NCBI GenBank assembly: GCA_019347725.1
Contig: JAHWKV010000112.1
Location: forward strand, 1 to 5,109
DNA from: Actinomycetota bacterium
GTDB lineage: Bacteria; Actinomycetota; CADDZG01; JAHWKV01
DNA length: 5,109 nt
Reading direction: 5' to 3'
The first letter of the stretch is position 1. The number at the start of each line of letters is the position of its first letter. The notes under the pieces were generated by a model that was not told the DNA's origin, did not search any database, and saw nothing but the letters and a program-made list of their open reading frames with translations. A program made the position numbers and the translations under genes. Positions 1-4,808 of the stretch are shown here, piece by piece.

Positions 1-200
1 TGCCCGTCTTCCTCGCGGAGGTGGCGCGCGTGCTTCGGCCCGGCGGCCATCTGGTGGTCGCCAGCAGCCTCGGGCCCCACACGCCCTACTACACGCCGGA
101 GGCGGTGCTGGCTCGGGCGTGCCGCGGGCGGGGCCTCGAGCCGATCGGGATCGGCGACGCGGGAGACGGTCGCTACTTCCTGGCTCGCAGGGTCCGGTAA
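1..200 (+). CDS. SAM-dependent methyltransferase, class I, C-terminal fragment
   Basis: The gene enters from outside the window; its first complete codon is at position 3 and it ends at TAA 198-200, giving 65 visible residues. The segment EVARVLRPGGHLVV is the motif that follows the SAM-binding core in Methyltransf_11/25-type enzymes: a helix ending in L-R/K-P-G-G, then a beta strand. After it come a short helix beginning TPEAVLARA and a final strand pair ending in YFLARRVR, the usual closing elements of the Rossmann-like methyltransferase fold. The SAM-binding glycine motif and the substrate-recognition part lie upstream and cannot be seen, so the substrate is unknown. The gene is convergent with the zwf remnant and separated from it by 9 bp, with no obvious terminator hairpin between them. 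The family call is fairly sure; any narrower function would be a guess. Confidence 0.75.
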   Translation, partial: PVFLAEVARVLRPGGHLVVASSLGPHTPYYTPEAVLARACRGRGLEPIGIGDAGDGRYFLARRVR

Positions 201-209
201 GCCGGCGGA

Positions 210-1530
210 TCAGCGGCCGCGCTCCCATGCGTCGACGATAGGCTCGACGATGCGCCATGCTTCCTCCGCCTCGTCGCCACGGGTGGCGAGCGCGGGATCA
301 CCTTCGAGCGCGTCGACAAGGAGCCGGGCGTAAGCCGATAACTCCTGCGGGGCCAGGTCCAGCTCAATGCGCTGGGGATCGAGACAGAAGGGATCTCCGG
401 CGCCGTTGAGGGCGATGTCAATGGTGAGCCGGTCGGGATCCATGGTCATCGTAAGCACGTTGGGCCCTGGCTCCTCCGCTTGTCCGAAGGGAAGGCGGTC
501 GACCGGCCGGAATTGCACCTTGACCAGGCGACGGTCGCGGCCCAGCGCCTTGCCGGTACGCAGGTGGAAGGGTATCCCGCGCCAGCGGTCATTGTCGATA
601 ACCAGGGCTACTTCGGCGAAGGTCTCGGTCGCTCGGTCGGGATCGACACCGGGCTCGGCGATGTAATCGGGGACGGGCCCATCGGCGAGGTCTCCGGCGG
701 TGTACCTGCCCCGCACCGTGTGCTCCCGCACCTGTGCGACGTCCAGTTCGCGCACCGCGCGCAGCATCTCCACCTTGGCGCCGCGCAGTGCTGCCTCCCC
801 CGGAGCCTTGGGACGGCCCATGGCAACGAAGCAAAGCAGCTGGAGCAGGTGGTTTTGGATCATGTCCCGTAGTGCCCCGGTGGAGTCGTAGTAGCCGGTG
901 CGCCCCTCGAGCGTCACCGTCTCGTCCCACACGATGTCCACCCGCTGGATGTGATCGGCGCACCAAAGATGCTCGAAGAGGCGGTTGGCAAAGCGCAGGC
1001 CGAGCAGGTTCTGCACCGTCTGCATGCCCAGGAAGTGATCGATGCGGAACACGGCCGATTCGGGAAAGTGCCGGGCCTGCAGAGCGTTCAACTCGAGCGG
1101 ATTTCAAGTCGGTGCCGAAGGGCTTTTCGACTACCACGCCGCTGCCTTCGGGAAGACCGGCCGCGGTCAAAGCGGTGATGGCTGGTGCGAACACGAATGG
1201 GGGCAGAGCCAGGTAGACCAGGACGGGACCGCCGGCTCCGGAGACGGCTCTGTGCAGCGCCTCGGCATCGCCGACATCGCCTTGAACAAAGCTAAGCCTG
1301 CTCACGAGTTCGGCCCGCACCGCATGAGGCAGATCCCCGGCGTGGCGCTCAAGGCGCTCCCAAGCATGGTTACGAAACTTTGCCTCGTCCCAGTCGCCTC
1401 AGCCCACGCCCACGATGTCCAGGTCGGGCGGAAGCAACTCGGCCTGGACCAGCTCGGCCAGCGCACCCAAAAGGTAACGCCCGGTGAGGTCACCGGAGGC
1501 GCCGAGGATGACCAGACGCGCCGCTTTCAT
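210..1530 (-). pseudogene. zwf: Glucose-6-phosphate dehydrogenase, disrupted by a stop codon and a frameshift
   Basis: The intact enzyme oxidises glucose 6-phosphate to 6-phosphogluconolactone with NAD(P)+, the first step of the oxidative pentose phosphate pathway. Reading from ATG 1528-1530, the N-terminus has the nucleotide-binding motif GASGDLTGR (residues 10-18) and then hits TGA at 1399-1401 (codon 44). The same frame resumes as GDWDEAKFR and runs to VEKPFGTDLKSAR (residues 134-146), containing the conserved EKPFG. At about 1092-1098 the frame must shift to continue as LNALQARHFPES, RIDHFLG and GALRDMIQNH (catalytic-type His at 849-851) to TGA 210-212. Repaired length is about 440 residues, somewhat short of the usual 460-510. 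The substrate Lys that normally follows RIDHYLG is Met here (RIDHFLGMQ). There is no convincing SD before the ATG; the start was chosen because it leads straight into the dinucleotide-binding strand. The body is otherwise well preserved, so decay is recent or the lesions are sequence errors. The family is sure; non-functionality is less so. Confidence 0.88.
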
Positions 1531-1687
1531 CGGTCCGCGCTAAGCCGGGCGAGGTAAAGGAATTAGCCGGAGACATACTAAGTACCGTTTCCTGCAGTGA
1601 CCCGATCTATGCCTTTCTGCGTTCAGACAAGCAGGGCCCATCCTCCACCCGCACCTCAAGATTGAAACGGGTGGGATACTTAGCCAT
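1531..1687. promoter_or_regulatory. Divergent intergenic region between zwf and rsbQ
   Basis: These 157 bp separate two divergent genes, so promoters in both directions are expected here. I could not assign a convincing pair of -35 and -10 boxes for either. A GTTT at 1587-1590 recalls a sigma-B -35 box, but no GGGTAT-like -10 follows at the right distance. GATACT (1675-1680), close to the rsbQ start, resembles a -10 box in 4 of 6 positions and would give a nearly leaderless transcript, but it lacks a good -35. The short palindrome TACT-A-AGTA lies at 1576-1584. The clearest structure is the inverted repeat at 1640-1677, listed separately. Confidence 0.3.
1640..1677 (+). repeat. Inverted repeat just upstream of rsbQ
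   Basis: CCACCCG (1645-1651) is the exact reverse complement of CGGGTGG (1668-1674), with a 16-nt loop between. The stem continues with ATC (1640-1642) against GAT (1675-1677) once a 2-nt bulge (1643-1644) is allowed. The right arm contains the only purine-rich stretch upstream of the rsbQ ATG, GGGTGGGA (1669-1676), so folding in RNA would hide a possible ribosome binding site; the spacing to the ATG is long at about 11-12 nt. It could also be a DNA operator. No T-run follows, so it is not a normal terminator. Confidence 0.45.
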
Positions 1688-2485
1688 ATGGATCCCATCA
1701 AGCGTCACGACGTTAAGGTCACCGGCCTGGATGACTCACAACCGATCCTCTTCGCACATGGGTTCGGCTGTTCCCAGCAAATGTGGCGCTACGTGGCGCC
1801 ACACTTTGAGAGCCGCTTCCAGGTAGCGCTCTTCGACTGGGTCGGTTACGGAGGTTCTGATCCGTCCGCGTACGATCCGGATAAATACAGCACGCTGGAC
1901 GGCTACGCCCAGGATGTTCTTGAGATTTGCGAGGCGCTGGATCTCCAAGAGGTCATCTTCGTGGGGCACTCGGTGGCCGCGATGATCGGCGCGCTGGCCG
2001 CAATCAAACAGCCCGAGAGGTTCGCCCGGCTGGTCTTAGTATGCCCATCTCCGAGATATATCGACGATGGCACCTACGTGGGGGGCTTTAGCGAACAGGA
2101 CATCGACGAGCTGCTCGAATCGCTGGAGAGCAACTATCTGGGCTGGTCGTCCGCAATGGCCCCGGTGATAATGGCAAATGCGGACCGCCCGGAGCTGAGC
2201 GAGGAGCTGGAAGCGAGCTTTTGCCGCGCCGACCCGAAAATTGCTCGCCAATTCGCGGAGGTGACCTTCCTATCGGACAATCGTGCCGACCTGCCCCACG
2301 TCGCCGCGCCTTGCCTGGTGTTGCAGTGCAGCAAGGACGCGATTGCACCGGTTTCCGTAGGGGAGTACGTGCACGCGACTCTGCCGAACTCCGCCTACGT
2401 CGTGCTCGACGCCACAGGACACTGTCCCAATTTGAGCGCGCCGGAGGCGACGACTCGGGCCATCGATGCCTTTTTGCGTGAGTAA
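1688..2485 (+). CDS. rsbQ: RsbQ-type alpha/beta hydrolase, activator of the RsbP phosphatase
   Basis: This 265-residue protein matches Bacillus subtilis RsbQ almost end to end as I remember it. Shared stretches include FAxGFGC (residues 22-28), the region LFDWVGYGGSD (48-58), TLDGYAQDVLEICEALDL (69-86), the nucleophile elbow VGHSVAA (92-98), DRPELSEELE (166-175) and DPKIARQF (182-189). The catalytic triad is visible as Ser95, Asp217 (LQCSKDAIAP) and His245 (TGHCPN). It has no signal peptide or membrane segment, so it is cytosolic. In Bacillus, RsbQ is required with RsbP to signal energy stress to sigma-B; the fold is that of the plant KAI2/D14 receptors, and its natural ligand is, to my knowledge, not settled. 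The gene is followed after 41 nt by the rsbP homologue, the same order as in Bacillus. ATG 1688 gives the family-length N-terminus; the SD is weak (GGGTGGGA, 1669-1676). A general hydrolase is the only alternative, and the pairing argues against it. Confidence 0.95.
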   Translation: MDPIKRHDVKVTGLDDSQPILFAHGFGCSQQMWRYVAPHFESRFQVALFDWVGYGGSDPSAYDPDKYSTLDGYAQDVLEICEALDLQEVIFVGHSVAAMIGALAAIKQPERFARLVLVCPSPRYIDDGTYVGGFSEQDIDELLESLESNYLGWSSAMAPVIMANADRPELSEELEASFCRADPKIARQFAEVTFLSDNRADLPHVAAPCLVLQCSKDAIAPVSVGEYVHATLPNSAYVVLDATGHCPNLSAPEATTRAIDAFLRE

Positions 2486-2495
2486 GGCGCAAAAA
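2471..2495. repeat. Perfect 8-bp inverted repeat across the rsbQ stop codon
   Basis: TTTTTGCG (2471-2478) and CGCAAAAA (2488-2495) are exact reverse complements with a 9-nt loop that contains the TAA stop of rsbQ. It is not followed by a T-run on the + strand, so it does not look like a rho-independent terminator for rsbQ. It may be an mRNA hairpin at the operon junction that is opened by ribosomes finishing rsbQ, or it may be chance. It stands 7 nt before the second hairpin (2503-2520). Confidence 0.4.
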
Positions 2496-2502
2496 TTCTG
2501 GG

Positions 2503-2521
2503 CTCACCGGGCGCGGTGAGG
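2503..2521 (+). promoter_or_regulatory. Hairpin containing the ribosome binding site of rsbP
   Basis: CTCACCG (2503-2509) pairs exactly with CGGTGAG (2514-2520) around a 4-nt GGCG loop. The right arm overlaps the SD sequence GGTGAGG (2515-2521), which lies 5 nt before the GTG start at 2527. A 7-bp, mostly G-C stem with a tetraloop should be stable and would hide the SD. This suggests that rsbP translation is limited or coupled to translation of rsbQ, whose stop codon is only 18 nt upstream of the stem. The pairing is seen directly; the regulatory role is inferred. Confidence 0.5.
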
Positions 2522-2526
2522 TCGCC

Positions 2527-3690
2527 GTGGTCGAGGTCGAACAACCACCCGTAGACGATTCTGCGGAAAATCTCTATGAGCAGGCACCGTGCGGCTATCT
2601 GTGTACCCGGCCGGACGGCAAGATCGCCAAGGTAAACCAGACCTTTCTGTCCCTAACCGGTTACGAGCGTGCCGACCTGGTCGACCGCGCCTCGTTCGCC
2701 GATCTGCTTACGGCGGGTGGCAGGATTTATCACGAGACCCACTACGCCCCCATGCTGCAGATGGCCGGACGCGCACGGGAGATCGCCCTCGACATCGTAA
2801 AGCCCGACGGGAGCCGGTTGCCGGTGCTGGTCAATGCGAACTTGGAACGTGACGACACGGGCGCGCCCCGGACGGTCCGGGTAGCAGTTTTTGAAGCCAC
2901 CGGACGTCGCGAGTACGAGCGGGAGCTGCTAAGGGCCAAACAGCGGGCCGAAATATCGGAAAGGCGGGCCTCTTCACTGGCCCAGACGCTACAGCAGACG
3001 CTCATTCCTCACCGACCGCCGGATATCGACGGGCTGGAGCTGTCCGCCCAATACCGCCCGGCCGGCGACGGCACCGAGGTCGGGGGCGATTTCTACGATG
3101 TGTTTGAGATCGGCCCAAACGATTGCGTCGTCGCCGTGGGAGACGTGCGCGGCAAAGGCGTCGAGGCGGCTACAGTCACTGCGCTTGCCCGCCACACCAT
3201 TCGGGCGGCGGCAGTGCGGGAAACCCGTCCCTCAGCAATGCTTGACCTGCTAAACGAAGCTTTGCTGGCCGATAAAAGTGGCTTTTGCTCGGTAGCCCTA
3301 ATAGTGCTTTGTCGGACCTCGAACGGATGGGAGGCCACCGCGTGTTCGGGGGGGCATCCACTGCCTTATCTGGCCCGTGCAAACCAATCGCCCCGCGCCT
3401 TAGGTACGCACGGTACCGTCCTCGGCGTCATGGCGGACCCTTCTTTGATGGACAAGACGACTCGGCTGCAAAACGATGACCTGCTGGTCCTCTACACGGA
3501 TGGGGTCACCGAGGCTCGTGGCGAGTCAGATCAGTTCGGAGAGGACCGCCTTCAAGCCTGCATAAGAAAGTACATGCCGTCGCCGAAAGCCATCACAGCG
3601 GGATTGCTCGAGGAGGTGCTGGAGTTCCAATCCGGATACGCCCGCGACGACATAGCGATTGTCGTCCTTAAGGTTGTGCCGCCCGAATGA
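2527..3690 (+). CDS. rsbP: RsbP-type PAS-PP2C serine phosphatase
   Basis: This 387-residue cytosolic protein has the two-domain plan of Bacillus RsbP (about 400 residues). An N-terminal PAS domain spans roughly residues 14-125 (EQAPCGYL, VNQTFLSLTGYERADL, KPDGSRLPVLV). A helical, charged linker at about 126-160 (REYERELLRAKQRAEISERR) is likely a coiled coil. The SpoIIE/PPM phosphatase domain covers about 160-384. Metal-binding acidic motifs are present: EVGGDFYD (Asp188), VGDVRGKG (Asp206), CSGGHPLPYL (273-282), LYTDGVTEAR (Asp325) and YARDDIAIV (Asp374/375). In Bacillus, RsbP dephosphorylates the anti-anti-sigma factor RsbV under energy stress and needs RsbQ. Here it follows rsbQ by 41 nt, which supports the same pairing. 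The start is GTG 2527, preceded by GGTGAGG. No RsbV, RsbW or sigma gene is nearby, so the substrate is unseen. What the PAS domain binds cannot be read from sequence. An RsbU-like phosphatase is the alternative, but the rsbQ neighbour favours RsbP. Confidence 0.93.
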   Translation: MVEVEQPPVDDSAENLYEQAPCGYLCTRPDGKIAKVNQTFLSLTGYERADLVDRASFADLLTAGGRIYHETHYAPMLQMAGRAREIALDIVKPDGSRLPVLVNANLERDDTGAPRTVRVAVFEATGRREYERELLRAKQRAEISERRASSLAQTLQQTLIPHRPPDIDGLELSAQYRPAGDGTEVGGDFYDVFEIGPNDCVVAVGDVRGKGVEAATVTALARHTIRAAAVRETRPSAMLDLLNEALLADKSGFCSVALIVLCRTSNGWEATACSGGHPLPYLARANQSPRALGTHGTVLGVMADPSLMDKTTRLQNDDLLVLYTDGVTEARGESDQFGEDRLQACIRKYMPSPKAITAGLLEEVLEFQSGYARDDIAIVVLKVVPPE

Positions 3691-3725
3691 AAAAGCGGTG
3701 GGTAGCCCGGCCCACAAGTGCGCTT
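3690..3725 (-). terminator. Likely rho-independent terminator between convergent genes
   Basis: GTGGG (3698-3702) pairs with CCCAC (3711-3715) around an 8-nt loop, and an outer stem AAGCG (3693-3697) with CGCTT (3721-3725) can form across a 5-nt bulge. Read on the minus strand, the GTGGG/CCCAC stem is followed by CGC and then five T residues (complement of 3690-3694), which fits a terminator for the minus-strand gene at 3725-4078. Read on the plus strand, downstream of rsbP, the hairpin has no T-run. The 34-bp gap between the convergent stop codons holds nothing else. Confidence 0.45.
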
Positions 3726-4078
3726 CATCCCAGCACCCGCCGGCTCTCCTCCACCAGGCTGCCCACGTCTACCTTGGTGTCCTCCTGCATCAGCCGGCGC
3801 AGCATCGGCGGCATCTGTTCTAGAGCCTTGGTTAGCTTGGACAGGGTGGCCCTTAGCTGCTGCATGCGGGCCGCCTCCTCGGCGGGAGTAACCAGGTCGT
3901 CGGTAATCGCTCCCTCGGAGCGGGAGGCGACCAAGGGATCGGGCAGTCCTCTAACCCAGACCAACGTCCGTCGTCCGGGCCCCCGGCCCTCCGCCAGCGG
4001 GTCCACGGCGACGATCTCGTCGGAGCGGACGTACTTGCCGTAGCCCAGAGGGATCAACTGACCTGATTGGATGCGCAT
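3725..4078 (-). CDS. Small RemA/DUF370-like protein with a helical C-terminal extension
   Basis: The protein has 117 residues, starting at ATG 4076-4078 behind a strong SD AGGAGGT (complement of 4084-4090) with 5-nt spacing; this is why the longer upstream frame to 4177 was not used. The N-terminal half resembles RemA (DUF370), a small DNA-binding regulator of biofilm matrix genes in Bacillus. LGYGKYVRSDEIVAV (residues 11-25) aligns with the RemA pattern of GFGN, V, N-R-I-I-A-I, and GRRTLVWV followed by PLVAS (35-52) aligns with its GRRTRAVI and HVILSA. The central RemA helix appears replaced by a short Gly/Arg-rich turn (29-37). Residues 64-117 are predicted helical and charged, with TPAEEAARMQQLRATLSKL and ESRRVL, and are not part of RemA. 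There is no signal peptide. It is divergent from the TetR gene and could share its operator. The function is inferred from motif similarity only; a FlbD-like or unrelated small protein is possible. Confidence 0.5.
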   Translation of the reverse strand: MRIQSGQLIPLGYGKYVRSDEIVAVDPLAEGRGPGRRTLVWVRGLPDPLVASRSEGAITDDLVTPAEEAARMQQLRATLSKLTKALEQMPPMLRRLMQEDTKVDVGSLVEESRRVLG

Positions 4079-4089
4079 TGGCCACCTCC

Positions 4090-4104
4090 TGTCCTGTATG
4101 GACA
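4090..4104 (-). promoter_or_regulatory. Small inverted repeat next to the ribosome binding site of the RemA-like gene
   Basis: TGTCC (4090-4094) and GGACA (4100-4104) are exact reverse complements around a 5-nt spacer. On the minus strand the repeat lies immediately before the SD AGGAGGT and overlaps it by one base. It may be an operator or a weak leader hairpin. It is only 5 bp per arm, so chance is a real alternative. Confidence 0.22.
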
Positions 4105-4139
4105 TTTTGCCAGGTCGGGGTGACAAAGCCGCTGGAGGG

Positions 4140-4168
4140 TTGAGCACGAAGGTAGTACCATTTAAACA
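4140..4168 (+). promoter_or_regulatory. Possible promoter of the TetR gene
   Basis: TTGAGC (4140-4145) is a fair -35 box and TAAACA (4163-4168), 17 bp downstream, is a poor to fair -10 box. The -10 would lie inside the left arm of the palindrome at 4162-4190, so a repressor bound there would block transcription. Position relative to the operator and the gene makes it plausible, but the box match alone is weak. Confidence 0.3.
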
Positions 4169-4190
4169 AGTGTTCAAAACGTTTGTTTAA
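4162..4190. promoter_or_regulatory. 29-bp imperfect palindrome, likely TetR operator
   Basis: The outer arms TTAAACAA (4162-4169) and TTGTTTAA (4183-4190) are perfect reverse complements. Inside them GTT (4172-4174) pairs with AAC (4178-4180), so 11 of 14 arm positions match around a central A. It also contains two smaller nested dyads: AACA-AG-TGTT (4165-4174) and AAACGTTT (4177-4184), which could be two overlapping half-operator pairs. The sequence is AT-rich within a GC-rich region and ends 12 bp before the start codon of the TetR gene. Autoregulation through such a site is the rule for TetR-family genes. Because the minus-strand gene starts 84 bp away on the other side, it could be controlled too. 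Confidence 0.75.
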
Positions 4191-4202
4191 TAAGGATCAC
4201 AG

Positions 4203-4808
4203 GTGACCCCTACGAAGCAGCGGCTGGTGGATGCAGCTTTGGAGACCCTCAAGCAGGATGGGTATGCAGGCACCACCGCGCGGGGAATAGCCGGGCGGGC
4301 GGGCGCCAACCCGGCGCTTATCTACTACCACTTCGGCGACATCACCAACCTGCTGCTGGCGGCTCTCGACGAGACCAGCGCCCGGCGGATGCAGCGCTAC
4401 GAGGCGTTGCTGGAAAAAACCGAGACCATCGAGGACCTGGTGCAGCTGGCCAGAGACATCTACCGGGAGGATCTTGAGGCCGGCCACGTCACCGTCCTAT
4501 CCGAGCTGATCGCCGGCAGCCTGCAGCACAAGGCTCTCGGCCCCGAGGTCATCAAGCGCCTGCGGCCGTGGGTGGAGTACACGACACGGTCGATCGAAAA
4601 GGTTACCCGGGGAACCTCTCTGGAGACCCTCATTCCGGCCAAGGACGTGGCGCTGGGGATAGTGGCCTTCTACCTGGGCGTGGATCTGCTCCACCAGCTG
4701 GACCCGGAAGAGTCGCCGGCGGACCGCTTGTTCGACCACGCCTCCCGGTTGGCTCCGGCGCTTGGCTTTCTAGCCAACTTTGCGACCCTCGAGGAGGAGA
4801 ACACCTAA
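4203..4808 (+). CDS. TetR/AcrR family transcriptional regulator
   Basis: This 201-residue protein has a classical N-terminal TetR DNA-binding domain: helix 1 KQRLVDAALETLKQDG (residues 5-20) and a helix-turn-helix from TTARGIAGRAGANPALIYYHF (24-44), ending in the hallmark YYHF. The remaining 150 residues are helical, as expected for the ligand-binding and dimer domain, but they do not tell the ligand. The HVTVLSELIAGSL segment (95-107) and the run of helices after it recall actinobacterial regulators that sit next to oxidoreductase genes. The start is GTG 4203, 6 nt after the SD TAAGGA (4191-4196); no upstream in-frame alternative fits better. A palindrome just upstream (4162-4190) suggests autorepression. 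Its TAA stop directly abuts the ATG of the next gene, so the two are probably cotranscribed and translationally coupled. The family is certain, the effector and targets unknown. Confidence 0.93.
   Translation: MTPTKQRLVDAALETLKQDGYAGTTARGIAGRAGANPALIYYHFGDITNLLLAALDETSARRMQRYEALLEKTETIEDLVQLARDIYREDLEAGHVTVLSELIAGSLQHKALGPEVIKRLRPWVEYTTRSIEKVTRGTSLETLIPAKDVALGIVAFYLGVDLLHQLDPEESPADRLFDHASRLAPALGFLANFATLEEENT

Noticed and set aside
1089..1100. Programmed ribosomal frameshift in zwf
   Set aside because: No slippery heptamer or stimulatory structure is evident, and a second lesion in the same gene points to decay or sequence error.
1399..1401. Selenocysteine or recoded TGA in zwf
   Set aside because: Relatives are expected to have Arg rather than Cys or Sec here, I see no reason for recoding, and TGA serves as a normal stop for rsbP and the RemA-like gene.
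480..1557. Several long plus-strand open frames opposite zwf
   Set aside because: They are antisense shadows of a GC-rich gene. The minus strand holds clear G6PD motifs and the plus-strand translations are Arg/Pro/Ser-rich without recognisable domains.
1587..1610. Sigma-B-type promoter for rsbQ
   Set aside because: GTTT is present but ATCTAT at the proper distance does not resemble the GGGTAT -10 box.
1685..1696. Adjacent NdeI and BamHI sites at the rsbQ start suggesting a cloning vector
   Set aside because: The overlap CATATGGATCC arises naturally from the start codon context; the flanks are ordinary chromosomal sequence and the protein is family-length from this ATG.
2088..2507. Minus-strand frame opposite rsbQ
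   Set aside because: Low-complexity Arg/Ser/Pro-rich translation antisense to a clearly coding gene.
4079..4177. Longer N-terminus of the RemA-like protein up to 4177
   Set aside because: It would run through the TetR operator, has no SD, and adds sequence unlike the family, while ATG 4076-4078 has a strong SD.
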